A stretch of 64,000 nucleotides of DNA from Ilyonectria destructans. Lineage: Eukaryota; Ascomycota; Sordariomycetes; Hypocreales; Nectriaceae. Both the position numbers and the translations under genes were made by a program. Where the stretch lies: assembly GCA_020740775.1 (NCBI GenBank), contig JAHEWK010000022.1:682001-746000 (forward strand), given 5' to 3'. The stretch's first letter is position 1, and each line of letters opens with the position of its first letter. The notes under the pieces are model-generated. The model was not told the origin of the DNA, ran no database searches, and worked only from the letters and a program-made list of their open reading frames with translations. Of the stretch, positions 34,267 to 44,998 are shown piece by piece.

Positions 34267-35982
34267 ACTATCAAAGCCTTCTATTCTTCATTTTTTGTTC
34301 ATTTTTTATTTGCCAAGTTTTATTTTCAATATTTCACTTCCTCATCCGCTCCCTCCGCCTCCCCTCCTTTCGTTTCATTTCCTTTCTTCTATATGCATCG
34401 AAAGACTAAGAACAAAGAACATCATATTTCATTCATGCTAAAGGTCTGTCTGTAGGATGACTCAACTTGCTCGCCAATTCATGTTCCGGGCCTTCGCTAG
34501 AAACCTGAAGAAAAATTCATAATAAAAGGCTACACGGTGAGGCGAAAAGTAGGCCAATTGAATCACTGGAATTTACATGTATCCGCCCATCAAACGGACT
34601 GGGAATGCCGAAAATGTGAATTGATTAGCTGACTGTTTGGCCGACTGAAGATTCGGGATGTGACTGTTCTAAGTGTGCACACTTCACCTCTACCTATACT
34701 ACGGCCCTTCTCATTAGGCCCTTCCCCATCTAAGGCAAAACAAATCCAACCATTGAGAGACCAGCGCCTTAGCTTGCGTGATGCCAAGCCCTTCCTACCC
34801 AAGGCGACAGTAACCTAATCCTAAAAACACTCCTCGTGATGGTTTTGTTTGCCGGCTTTTCTATCCTTTCTTTCTTCTTCTTCTTCTTGTTGGGCCTGTT
34901 CTTCGGTTCGTCGACGGGGAATACGGTAAATGAAGACCATCAGTCCCCATGTGTTCACTCCACCCTGCACAGCTGCAACCTGACCAGCCTGGGCTCAATA
35001 TTAATGCGTGTGGTGGTGAATTCGCTCTATTTTCTTCCGCTGCTTTTGCCTTTCTCGTCGCTCGAGAGATGATATGATGTCATTCTTTGCTTCGATGAGA
35101 GATTCGAATAATTTGCGACATAGCTGTATTGCACTTTCGCGCAGACTGCTTCGCGCATGGTTGCCTTGTGTGAAGGAGCTTTTATTCATGATGCAAGCTA
35201 TCAGGACCGATGGGAAACGGTGGGGAGGCGAGCCTTTGGAACGATTAGGATGGCTTGTTTTTGTGGAGGCGGGTGTGCGAGTGTCATTAATCGTGAGCTG
35301 TTGGAAGTAGCCAATCCTCATTGATAGAGCGCACTAGTTGATACTTATAGTTAGAAGCAGGGTCCATCGGCTCACGCAAAGGCTGATACAGGTGGTGGTA
35401 TACTAATCAGGTGCTGCGCGCAGATACGCAAACAAATCATTCACTAGCCCCTACGGCTCCAACCGTAACGGGAACGCCTACGACGTCGCCGTCGTGTAGT
35501 TGGCAAGGTTCATATCCTCCCGCTCTGCACAGAGATTGCCTTGGCTTCTTGCTACGTCGTTGGCATGCAACAACAACGTGATCGGTCGACACACCTCAAT
35601 GTACTAGGCAAAAGCATCTTCCTCTCCGCGTATTCTCTCCTCTGTTCCACGCACACCGTCTCTATCTCTCACTCTCTCACTCTCTCACTCTCTCACATAT
35701 CACTTATGAAAGATGCCTCAAGATATAAAAGTTCAACACACTAGATCTGAAAAAGGTCCAAAGCGAACGATGATCTGAGTACATAGGCATGCAAACCACG
35801 GATCAGTACGGACCATCTCGACCCCTCATGTCTTCCTAGATACGTCTTACCGCAGAGCTTTCACCAAGAACACGACGCATCGCTCAGGGGCGTGAACCAG
35901 CAAGATTAGTGCCGTGGCTTAGCTACTAGGATGTGACCGTATCTAATGTACTACTGTAACAGACAGGAAGAGCAAAGCAGCC
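34267..35982. other. intergenic, no supported gene
   Basis: About 1.7 kb. A short (CTCTCACT)n tract lies at about 35665-35697. ORFs are short and unrecognised. Confidence 0.55.
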
Positions 35983-36332
35983 GTTTTCAACACTGGATGT
36001 GCAGTAGAGACGGATACTCGATGCACAGCGACGACTGACGTTCGCGTCTGAACAGGCTCGCTACACATACATTGCGGACCTCAAGATCTTTTACATGACT
36101 CTCAAGACGATGCGACGGAACGCGAATTGCACCATCGCACAGGAGTATCGTCTGCACCAGAAGCGGCGATTTACAACAGATGATTCCGAGGCAGCCACGC
36201 AAACAGCTTGACACAAACGAAGTTTGTCTCATGTTGATCCACTGTTACATATGTGTTGTGGGGTGAAAGTGAAGTGATTGTCTGTCATGTGTCATGTGTC
36301 ATGTGTCATGTGTGGATGTGTGGATGTGTGGA

Positions 36333-36401
<69 letters not shown>

Positions 36402-36560
36402 TGTATTATATATAGATAGCTGTGTTATGTAGTGTATGGTATGTGGTGGTGTGTCATGTCTCCACCTTGTCAAGAACGTGGGGACACACAAGATGACAGT
36501 GTTCGCCATGATACCATGTGCGCAACGACGGCACACCAACACACACCGAGTAGGGTTTCG
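35983..36560. repeat. dispersed repeat R1, copy 1
   Basis: Matches 63287-63680 in two blocks: AACACTGG..GTGCAGT.GAGAC..GATAC at the start, and TCTCCA.CTTGTCA..AACGTG.GGAC..ACAAGA at about 36460-36500. A CATGTGT/GGATGTGT/TG microsatellite (36285-36400) has expanded between the blocks in this copy. Confidence 0.75.
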
Positions 36561-37595
36561 TTGTAGCTTCCTGTCGCCGAAAGGTCCAATACTGCATAAG
36601 ATGTGCGTCATTTTGTGCTCAAGCCAGCTGTCGACCAACTCGCGATTGGCCCGGAGCTGAAGGGAAAGAAGACGCAGTGGTGCGGTTTGACATCGCGTAA
36701 AGTCGATGCCGATCTTGCACGTAGCATCGGCACCAGCCAGCACATACCAGTTCGACGAGCTAAAAGCTGTCGGCCAAGAGTCTGAGGATACACAAGTCAC
36801 GGAACGAGTTCTTCCTCAATATCAAAAGACGTGCTGTTCCGTAACTTAGCTGTCTCGGTTGCTCGCTACCGGGGATGCGGACGTCAATGGCGCCTCAGCA
36901 TCTGACATAACCCGTGTCCATGCGAGACGCAGCGGGGGCCCACATTCTAATACTCGTCGCTGGACAGACTGAGTTATACAACGATAGAGTACTGACTGAC
37001 TGTGTTCCCATCCGTCCCTACGCTATGATACAGGGCTAAGTCGCTTTACCTAGCTTAGTTATGCACTCGAGTGTTTGACATAGCGAGCATTCATCCGAAT
37101 GCTTGCTCCTGCAGACCCTTGAGCCCACAATGAGGCAAGTGCACGCCAATCTGCAACCTTCTCACTAGGTCGTGAGTGTCCTGGGAATCAGGCGAAAAGC
37201 TATAAGACTTCCTTGAGGCGCACGCCGTCATCTCGTCTGCCCTCTCCCTGGTGCATGTATGCAGACAACAACCATGATGAACGTCGAAACCAAACAACCA
37301 CAATATTCGGGACAGGAAGGGCAGGAAGGGCAGGAAGGGCAGGAAGGGCAGGAAGGGCAGGAAGGGCAGGAAGGGCAGGAATGGCAGGAATGGCAGGAAT
37401 GGCAGGAAGGGCAAGGCGTGACACGTCAAAGCTCGCCTCTACCCTCGACTCCGCCTCCGCCTCTGTTCTCACATCTATCCTCGCCTCTCTTATCTTCTCC
37501 ACCGCCACTCTCGCCATCACTCCCCCACCTAGTCTGGCCACTTCCCCCCTCAGTCTATCTTCCAATCCCGCCCCTCAACGAACTAGGTGAACAGA
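36561..37595. other. intergenic with 9-bp minisatellite
   Basis: 37312-37411 holds about eleven copies of GGAAGGGCA, the last few as GGAATGGCA; it gives GQE or PFLPF frames that are not genes. No other feature. Confidence 0.7.
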
Positions 37596-38126
37596 ATGCA
37601 GCCGACGCATCATCGTAAGGAAGATCGTACCGCTGCATGCGCCAACGAGCAATGTCGGCTGACAGCTTTCAGTGCCCCGCAGAACGTGTATATTCAGTTT
37701 ACCGATCCTTCCGAGATGAACCTCTACGAAATCTTCTCTCCTGACGGAACGATAGACCCGCGTGATCTGGAATCCGACGGCAGGGTGACCAACAACTTGC
37801 ACGACCACATCCCCATGCTGAGGGTCAGTCCTGCAAGAGAGTCGGGTAGGTCTTCTCCATTGCCCGACGGCCCAGCGACACATTTTGACCTTATGGAGGA
37901 GAAGGAAGCGGAAGCAGAAGCGGACGCAGCAGCAGCAGCGAAAGCAGCAGCGGAAGCCTTGATGGAGCTGTTTGCCGGGTCGGCGCAGGGAACGTCGACC
38001 GGCCAGGGAACCCGAGCGCCTCGAGGGGCGGAAGAAGGCAGAATTCTAGCCCACCGCGATCGATCTCCTACCGCAACGGTCGACTGCTCCCGCCTCAACA
38101 CCCCCTCCCCTCCTCTCCACAACTGA
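37596..38126 (+). CDS. hypothetical protein, acidic/Ala-rich
   Basis: 176 aa from ATG 37596. Residues 25-75 look globular (NVYIQFTDPSEMNLYEIFSP). Residues about 100-125 are an acidic/alanine helix (KEAEAEADAAAAAKAAAEAL). The C-terminal part is disordered. A 5' exon could exist, because the frame is open upstream. No recognised domain. Confidence 0.35.
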   Translation: MQPTHHRKEDRTAACANEQCRLTAFSAPQNVYIQFTDPSEMNLYEIFSPDGTIDPRDLESDGRVTNNLHDHIPMLRVSPARESGRSSPLPDGPATHFDLMEEKEAEAEADAAAAAKAAAEALMELFAGSAQGTSTGQGTRAPRGAEEGRILAHRDRSPTATVDCSRLNTPSPPLHN

Positions 38127-39016
38127 GACGACAAAGCCGGTGGGACCGCCATGTCGCAGCCGACACGTCCCGGTAGGCGTTCTTCTCGCGCTGTAGGATG
38201 AGCAGACGGCCCAGTGCATGGTAACAGCGGGGGATGGTGAGAGGTGGTGGTGGAGCCCCTGTTCCTCGAGCAGGTCGCATGGACGTTGGTAAAAGTCAAC
38301 GCTGGATGTATAAAGCTAAAATGTTAAAGAGAGATGTTGGAAGCCAGAGTCCAGAGACAGCAATCAAGAGTCCACTGTCAAAATTTTAACTGTTAAACGC
38401 CGAAAGCCGAAAACTTAATAAACCTTCTCACGTGGATCTTCTTGTACTCTGTATTTGCTTTATTTTTGGAGTCTTGCTATTTTGCACTAACAACGATTAC
38501 TATTTTACCTCAGGCACTCAGGCCCACACACTAGCCGAATAGACGCAAGCGCTAAGCGCACGTGATTCTGTGTATGGTGAGCCTGAGAGATTTTTGGCAC
38601 AATTTGGTGGCTCATCCCTCAGGATACATACATTTTGTATGTGTCCTCAGTTGTAAATTATGTATCCCCATCTGTTACGCCGGACCGATTTCAACAAGAG
38701 AATTACAACGCCTCATATCACCTTTAATGCAACAGAAAACATCAAAATAGCTGTGCGCGGAAGATCGATAAAGTCTCAGCTACCGATTGAATTGAGTCTC
38801 ATTTGGATATGATGCTTCATTGTTGAGATATCGCGGTCGATGCTGGGCGTGCTGCGCAACTTGCTCCTGGTAGTCGACGACGAAGTGTGGTTACTTCCAT
38901 GAACGGCGTCTTGCGATTATATGTACGATTCCCCAGACGTATTTTAACTCTCTGGCAAGCTCCAACTGACGATTCCATCCGGCTAGGTCGCGTCTAGTCA
39001 AATTGCCACCTTGGCC
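38127..39016. other. intergenic, no supported gene
   Basis: No ORF above 63 codons with any recognised motif. Confidence 0.55.
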
Positions 39017-39486
39017 ATGGATAGGACGCAATTGGCATCGAGGATTGAAAGTACAGTAGGGTTCAGGCCGCGACCTGGACAAGTGGAGGCGGTATACAAG
39101 CTCGTGGTGGATCAGAAAGATCTAATCCTGATTGCGCCTACTGGCTGGGGCAAGAGTGTCGTCTTTCAGGCAGTTCCAGCTCTAAGGGGTGGAATTTGCA
39201 TCATGATTATGCCACTGCCCCTCCTAGAAGAAGACCAGGTCAGTCTACCTATTCTTGATAGCTATTGGGATAGCTTACCAGACTTGTTTTATGCAGGCAA
39301 GATCAATATCTAAGATTCCAGGTTGCAATCCATGTATTCTCAACGCAACCACGAACTCGCCAGCATTGCTTGAAGACATCAGGAATGGTACTTACACTCA
39401 TGGTGAGCGCAAGCTTTGAAGAACTAGGAACCTCAACTACATGCTGATTCTGCAGTTCTTCTCGGTCCAGAGCTTGCGTTATCTGA
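39017..39486 (+). pseudogene. RecQ-like helicase, 5' fragment
   Basis: Start of a RecQ-family DEAD/H helicase: exons 39017-39238, 39297-39412, 39456-about 39486, all in phase. Visible motifs: FRPRPGQVEAVYKLV (Q-like motif), ILIAPTGWGKSVVFQ (Walker A), IMIMPLPLLEEDQ (Ia), then ATTNSPALLEDI and VLLGPELALSEA. After SEA the sequence changes abruptly to antisense DUF6589 sequence. Walker B (DEAH) and everything downstream are missing. Not functional as a helicase. Confidence 0.75.
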
Positions 39487-40360
39487 AGCCTTGTTCTTTG
39501 ACATGCTCCATCTGTTCGAAGTTGTCGTATGCAGTGACAGCGGTTGGCTGTTGCCCCCTCAGAGTTACCGCTTCTGCTGCTGCCTCTGACTGTCTCTTGA
39601 TCACTTGCAGTGTCTTGTGATATGAGCAACAAAGCCCAAGGCGGTGTAGAGCCTCTATCTGCCGTCGCTTAACGCCTTTGGAATGGAGATATACACTCAG
39701 CTGCAGCTGAAATCCAGAAGACTCATTCCGCCGTTGTGATCCACACATCACCGCCAAAATGTTGACCAGAACCCCGTCGACTTGTGGTGGTAGATTGTCG
39801 TAGCCCCCTCGGACTTGGCTATGAGGCTGAATCACACCACGGAGTGTCCGCAGGAGCAAGGGGCATGTTTTCTCTGCAGTCTCGATGAGTTTGCGCATGT
39901 CCAGTCGCTCGAACCCGCCATCTGCAGCCTCTTGTGACCTGTGGAAGGGTTTGAACCTGGCCAGGCTCGCAATTTCCTTCCGCAGCTCTATGGCACCGAT
40001 ATCTAAATATTCAATTAAATGTCCTCGAGATTCCGCCGTACCTGGACCCCCAGAGCGTCCTATGCATGCGTCCAGAACAGCCAAATCTTGATATGCGACT
40101 CTGGCAAACGCGGTCTTCCTCCGCGTATTCGCTTGACCCTCAGAGGTGCATAGAGTATGAACGAAGTCGCCAATAGACCAGTTCATTTCATCAACAATAT
40201 ATCGCCAGACCAGGTTAAGCTTCTCTGTGCCATTTCGCCGCTCCCTTCCTATACCGGTATCGGTATTCGCCTGGAGCTCTGGCGAAGGTGACGGCGTGTT
40301 GAAGGCTGACAGGTCGCTCATAGAACGGATGGACGAAAGCGGTGATGTTGATGTTTCCAT
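39479..40360 (-). pseudogene. DUF6589-family gene, 5' part only
   Basis: A 293-codon open frame from ATG 40360. The sequence NILAVMCGSQRRN, FQLQLSVYLHSKGVKRRQIE and TAVTAYDNFEQMEHVKEQ matches what I know of DUF6589 proteins, large fungal proteins of unknown function often found near transposons. The frame ends at a junction with the RecQ-like fragment on the other strand, directly after VKEQ. More than half of the usual family length, including the catalytic-like downstream part, is missing. The first 27 bp upstream are cut by insertion of a Fot1/Pogo transposon, so its own promoter is also disrupted. Confidence 0.7.
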
Positions 40361-40387
40361 TGTACGTCTCGGCTTAGTTGAATTGTA

Positions 40388-42327
40388 AGTCGCCCACCCT
40401 AGTTATGGCCCACCCCTGGCTTTGGCCCACCCCAAAAACGCGCTCCGCCGCACGCGTCAGATCCGCGCTACCACCTACAATAAATTGTTAAAAATCGGAT
40501 TTTTCACCAATTGACTTACTTTCTTTTGTATTTTCCTCTCCGTGTTCGAAATGCCTGAATATACAGAGCAGGACCTACAAAACGCCATCGTGGACGTCAG
40601 GAATGGTGTTGCCGTCAGGACCGCTGCCACACGCCATGGAGTACCAAGAGGGACACTTCGCGCCCGCCTTAATGGTGCCCAACCTCAACGTACGGCACAC
40701 GACGACCAGCAGCGGCTCACAGCCAATCAGGAAGAACATCTTAAGCAATGGATTTTGCGGCAGGAGGCCCTCGGTTACGCGCCAACACACGCACAAGTGC
40801 GAGCAATCGCTAGCAGCGTGCTTAAACAACAAGGTGACCACAAGCCCCTAGGGAGGAAGTGGTCCAGTCACTTCGTGGAGCGCCATTTAGCCGTCAAGAC
40901 AAAGTTAGGCCGTCGAACTGACTGGAAACGTATAAATGCGGCCACTCCGGATAATATCAGGCACTTGTTCAACCTATACGAGACTGTGAGCTGGATCCCT
41001 CCCCGGCGGAGGTACAACGCCGACGAGGGCGGCATTATGGAGGGCCAAGGCATTAACGGGCTTGTTATCGGCTCCTCGCAGGAGAATCCTAACGCGGTAC
41101 CAGTCAAAACGATAAATGCCCGGACTTGGACGTCTATTGTGGAGTGCATCTCGGCGCTCGGGGTCGCTTTGAACCCCCTGGTCATCTTCAAGGCCAAAAG
41201 TATCCAAGAACAATGGTTCAAGAAGGATTTCCTAGCTAAGCATCCTGGCTGGCATGTTACCTTTTCGGAAAACGGGTGGACAAGCAATGATATTGCTGTC
41301 GAGTGGCTAGGGAAGGTGTTTTTACCCCAAACGCAACCTGAGAACCCAGCCGATAGTCGCCTACTTATCGTCGACGGTCACGGCAGTCATACCTCGGACG
41401 AATTTATGACTATGTGTTACCTAAACAACGTTCACTTACTCTTTTTCCCTGCTCATACTTCCCATGTCCTCCAGCCCTTGGATCTCGGCTGCTTTTCCAG
41501 TTTAAAAACGGCCTATCGTAGGCTAGTTGGCGAGCATACGGCTTTGACAGATACGACAAAGGTTGGAAAGGCAAACTTTCTCGAATTTTATGCGAAAGCT
41601 CGAGAAATTGGTCTTCGAAAGGAAAACGTTCAATCCGGGTGGAAGGCGACAGGCTTATACCCTAAAAACGTAGCCAAATCTCTAAATTCTCGATGGGTCG
41701 TGGTGGCTAAACGGCCAGCTATACCACTACATGTCACCTCGGATATTTCAACACCAAAACGCGGCGGCGACGTCGTAAAGCTATTTGCTGAGAAGAGCGG
41801 CTCTCCCACTTCACGACTGTCTATTCGAAAAGCCGCTGCGGCGTTGGATAAGGTTGCGATGGAGGTTATACTAAGGGACCGTGAGATCGAACGCTTGCGG
41901 GTGCAACTCGCCCAGGCAAAACCGCCTAAACGTCGCAAAATCGTCCAAGATCCGAACGAGCGCTTTGCAAGCCTTGCGCAGATACTTGCGCAAGCTAATC
42001 GAGAGCCTCAGCAACGTATTCGGAAGGCAAGAAATGCGGTACAAGAGGTCATTATCGTGGGGGGGGAGAGTAGCTCTGAGTCGGAAGAGGAGCCGGCACT
42101 GGCTCGACGGTCGGGACGCAATCGGCGACCAACAAAACGCTATATGGAGCGAGATTCAAGTGCAGACGAAGAAAGCGACTAAAGAGCGCCAAATGCGATT
42201 TTCCTTGTATTTTTACCATTTAATTTGACTTTGTTGCGACCTAGTTACGTCGATGTACCAGTTGTGCGATGTAGGCTAAATAGAGCGGGCTAAAGCCAGG
42301 GGTGGGCCAAAACTAGGGTGGGCGACT
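40388..42327 (+). mobile_element. Fot1/Pogo-type DNA transposon, apparently intact
   Basis: 1940 bp, flanked by TA on both sides (40386-40387 and 42328-42329). Terminal inverted repeats of about 45 bp: left AGTCGCCCACCCTAGTTATG.. and right the inverse with a few differences (..GGGTGGGCGACT). Carries a single full-length transposase ORF. It is inserted 27 bp upstream of the DUF6589 start codon. Confidence 0.92.
40551..42182 (+). CDS. Fot1/Pogo-type DDE transposase (DD35D)
   Basis: 543 aa, uninterrupted. N-terminal psq-type helix-turn-helix (AIVDVRNGVAVRTAATRHGV, then PRGTLRARL), followed by a CENP-B-type HTH (GRKWSSHFVERH). The DDE_1 catalytic core has Asp158 in YNADEGG, Asp275 in LLIVDGHGSHTS and Asp311 in LQPLDLGCFSSLK. 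The spacing of 35 residues between the last two is typical of Fot1/Pogo. The basic/acidic C-terminus includes RRSGRNRRPTKRY. The ATG at 40551 follows the leader directly. All three catalytic residues, the TIRs and the TA duplication are intact, so the copy may be young or active. Confidence 0.93.
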   Translation: MPEYTEQDLQNAIVDVRNGVAVRTAATRHGVPRGTLRARLNGAQPQRTAHDDQQRLTANQEEHLKQWILRQEALGYAPTHAQVRAIASSVLKQQGDHKPLGRKWSSHFVERHLAVKTKLGRRTDWKRINAATPDNIRHLFNLYETVSWIPPRRRYNADEGGIMEGQGINGLVIGSSQENPNAVPVKTINARTWTSIVECISALGVALNPLVIFKAKSIQEQWFKKDFLAKHPGWHVTFSENGWTSNDIAVEWLGKVFLPQTQPENPADSRLLIVDGHGSHTSDEFMTMCYLNNVHLLFFPAHTSHVLQPLDLGCFSSLKTAYRRLVGEHTALTDTTKVGKANFLEFYAKAREIGLRKENVQSGWKATGLYPKNVAKSLNSRWVVVAKRPAIPLHVTSDISTPKRGGDVVKLFAEKSGSPTSRLSIRKAAAALDKVAMEVILRDREIERLRVQLAQAKPPKRRKIVQDPNERFASLAQILAQANREPQQRIRKARNAVQEVIIVGGESSSESEEEPALARRSGRNRRPTKRYMERDSSADEESD

Positions 42328-42627
42328 TATAGGGACGCTGTTGTTACGTTGTATGATGCTGCACACGGTGTGGTGACCTCATTAGGAAGTTGGGGGATGG
42401 CCCACCAAATCGTGTCAAAAATCTCTCAGGCCCTCTGGGAGCCATTACCCCTTTAGGGAAGGCGTCGCGCTGTTAAGCGCGCCCAGTGGGTCTGAGTGCC
42501 TGAGGTAAATGCTCTGTACATGATCCAATCTGACAGCACCACCCCTGCACCACACTACCAGTACACCGGGTTCCGTGTGCGGCGTCTTTCTTCACCCGCT
42601 TGCCATCCTCATCGTAGCTCTCCGAAG

Positions 42628-43207
42628 CTGCGAGACTAGCGCGTCTCATTGTTTCATGCCATTGTGGACTCTCAAAATCCTTTGAACGATGTCGCTCGCC
42701 TTGTCCGTGGCAGAGGCGGCGATTAGGCGATGCAACGGACGATCGCATCTCGCGAAAAGCTTGTCACAAACAACTTGTCCCACTAGTGTTGATCCACCCG
42801 CGAAAAGGTTACCTACTGCCTACTTGTTTGGAGCGGGGTGCATGTGGATGAAGGGGTGTGTGCCGTTTGGTTTGTCGTTTGGTCATCGTCCGTCGTCGTG
42901 GAGGAAGACGGCGCGAAGGCGAGGCTTAACTGACGACCCTACCCTACACCACAGGCCTAAGAAAGCATCCGCGACCTAAAGATCTGCTTGATATTGACGC
43001 TCGAATGGTTTCAGCTGGAAGATTGCTCACTTAGTTGATTGTTCTACAGTAGACAACTTATAATAACATGTTTATAGTCTTTTTTAATTTTAATAATTAA
43101 TTTTAATTTTTTATTTTAATTTTTTACTTTATTTTCTGCTCTAGTTTTTTTTATTTTCCTTTTCTTTTTTGTGTTGCCATTTGTGGAGTTTTCGCGACAA
43201 TGTATCC
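42628..43207 (+). repeat. dispersed repeat R2, copy 1
   Basis: Matches 60669-61369 in the same orientation, from CTGCGAGACTAGCGCGTCTC to TTTTCGCGACAATGTATCC. It includes an AT-rich TTTTAATTT tract (43078-43160) whose length differs between copies. A 90-codon frame (around SLALSVAEAAIRR) is open in both copies but unrecognised. Confidence 0.9.
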
Positions 43208-43592
43208 ACACAGTGACTGCATCTGTGCAGAGTGTCACGGGCCATATGAGATCAACTCAAGAGGTAATGCCACTGTATTGCGAGAATACTACGATGAAGA
43301 GGAAAGAGAGAAAGCGGGCAGGCGCGTTGACGCGTAGACGCGTTGATAGTCCCTGTGGCCTGCCCCGTGCGCCCTAGTTACGTATGACCCCACCCTGGGT
43401 CCAGCACTCCGGACGTTCCCGTCACACAGAGCATTGGATCGGGTGGTCATGTGATCACCTCCAGCGTGCACCCGATCAGCCGCCGAGCATTTGCCGGGGG
43501 CAGCCCGAATAGGAAGACGGTCAGAGCAGCCTATTGGCTAGGCGCCTCAGGCCCCCACTTTTAGTGGTAGCGGAGGACCTTATTTTAGTCAC

Positions 43593-43622
43593 GGCCGGGA
43601 GACCCGGCCACATACACACACA

Positions 43623-43665
<43 letters not shown>

Positions 43666-43809
43666 TACACACACACACACATACATACATACGTACATAC
43701 ACACACACACACATACACACACACATACATACATACATACATACATACATACATACATACATACATACATACATACATACATACATACATACATACATAC
43801 ATACATACA
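43593..43809. repeat. GC hairpin followed by (AC)n/(ACAT)n microsatellite
   Basis: GGCCGGGAGACCCGGCC at 43593-43609, then CACATACACACACAATACAC and about 180 bp of AC and ACAT repeats running to the left 68-bp inverted repeat. Confidence 0.95.
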
Positions 43810-43889
43810 GGCGGCCAATACATGGGCGCCCGGGCGCGCCGCCACCAACTGGCCCTGCGCCCATTGGTCCATCCAAGAGGTGTTAGAGT

Positions 43890-44700
43890 CTACCAGCGCA
43901 ACTCCGCAATCGAGTCATCAGTCTTAACCAGCAACAAGGCCGCAGAGTTGGCAGTTTGTCAGCCCCGGCAGCAATCGGGACGGGAAGAAATCCGCCATAT
44001 CTATGATGCTGTGGAGACTCTGAGGGAGAACGGTACCCGTTGGTTCATGTGGAGCAAGCTCCATGGCGAACCAACTAAGCAAGCTTAGTTGGCCACAAAA
44101 TTGCGAGACAGTCACCAAAACGCGAGACAGCACCAGATTTAGTAGTAAACTAGGCGTAAAACCGTTAGTGCGGGAAGTACCTCTTTCGCATCAAAGATCA
44201 AGTTCTAAAATTTTACCCGGTTCCTCTTCGGTTAACATTAATATACTAAATTGCAAGCAAATCTGATATTGTCTCGCATTTTTGTGACTGTCTCGCAATT
44301 TTGTGGCCAACTAAGCTTGCTTAGTTGGTTCGCCATGGAGCTTGCTCCACATGAACCAACAGGTAATAAAGTCTCAATCGCCTGGATTCCGTCGGGCGGG
44401 GACTTCGAACTGGCACGAGTTGCCAAGGAAGCAGCACGTCGAAGTACGACACACGGCTCCCTCCCCGAGAAGCACTCATCCAGGGCCATATCCACACATT
44501 TAGCATTACGAAAGCGGAGCAATGGAATACCGAAAGGTTCCCGGAAGGAGTGGGAAAGTACTCTAAGACAGTCGATTCTGCGCTACCGGGGAAAAACACA
44601 CGCAAACTATATGACCTACTCTCCTGGAAGGAAGCTTAAGTCGCCTTTAAGCCCACTTGCTACTAACCCCACGAGATTCCGCAGGAACGTCATATGCAAT
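43890..44700 (+). pseudogene. LINE (Tad1-type) RNase H/C-terminal relic
   Basis: Left part: TSNKAAELAVCQPRQQSGRE, then EIRHIYDAVETLRENG. Right part, after the MITE: NKVSIAWIPSGGDFELARVA, then KEAARRST, and after a frame change SALPGKNTRKLYDLLSWKEA. This is the order of the RNase H domain and following segment of fungal LINE ORF2 proteins (PRQQSGQ..I..I, ..I.W.PS..). Frame changes and stop codons make it non-functional. The MITE at 44036-44363 splits the domain at a TA. Confidence 0.75.
44036..44363. mobile_element. fold-back MITE inserted in the LINE relic
   Basis: 328 bp. The outer arms are near-perfect inverted repeats of about 80 bp (left CCCGTTGGTTCATGTGGAGC.., right the inverse ..ATGAACCAACAGG), flanked by TA on both sides. 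Removing it with one TA restores the codons of the LINE RNase H segment (ENG-NKVSIAW), which confirms both the boundaries and the TA duplication. No transposase is encoded. Tc1/mariner-type by target site. Confidence 0.9.
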
Positions 44701-44998
44701 AGTACAGAAACACACTGATTGTCGCAGCTCCCATTCGTACGGGCTTTTAGGAAACAATGGCAATTGGTATGAAGCGTTTATGGCGGCCAGTTCGACTGCT
44801 GGCTCGGTAGAGCAGTGTATTGTAGTCGAACCAGAGCTGATTATATTTGTTACAACTGTTGAATGGTGACAGAGTAACTTAAGACCGCGCTTGTATGTTT
44901 GCGGAGCGTGCCTTGGATGGACCAATGGGCGCAGGGCCAGTTGGTGGCTGCGCGCCCGGGCGCCCATGTATTGGCCGCCATACATACATACACACACA

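Larger units (their letters stand above)
43810..44979. mobile_element. 68-bp inverted-repeat-bounded segment containing a LINE relic
   Basis: 43810-43877 and the reverse complement of 44912-44979 are identical except for one base (starting GGCGGCCAATACATGGGCGC). Both outer sides are ACAT microsatellite. Between them lie a LINE RNase H fragment and a nested MITE. It could be a composite element or the result of an inverted duplication; no clear target duplication can be read inside the microsatellite. Confidence 0.7.

Noticed and set aside
37091..37618. PFLPF / GQE / RAGRAG ORFs
   Set aside because: Translations of the 9-bp GGAAGGGCA minisatellite.
39303..39632. Minus ORF across the RecQ/DUF6589 junction
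   Set aside because: Frame mixes antisense helicase exons with the end of the DUF6589 fragment; not conserved as one protein.
42473..42979. ORFs inside R2 (SLALSVAEAAIRR and its antisense)
   Set aside because: Open in both R2 copies only because the DNA is repeated; no protein family resemblance or codon-level conservation could be shown.
43521..43876. YVCM/HTYI-rich ORFs
   Set aside because: Microsatellite translation of (AC)n/(ACAT)n.
44795..44850. GGCTCGGTAGAGC resembling a tRNA D-arm
   Set aside because: D-loop of four bases is too short and no T-arm follows; lies in the decayed LINE tail.
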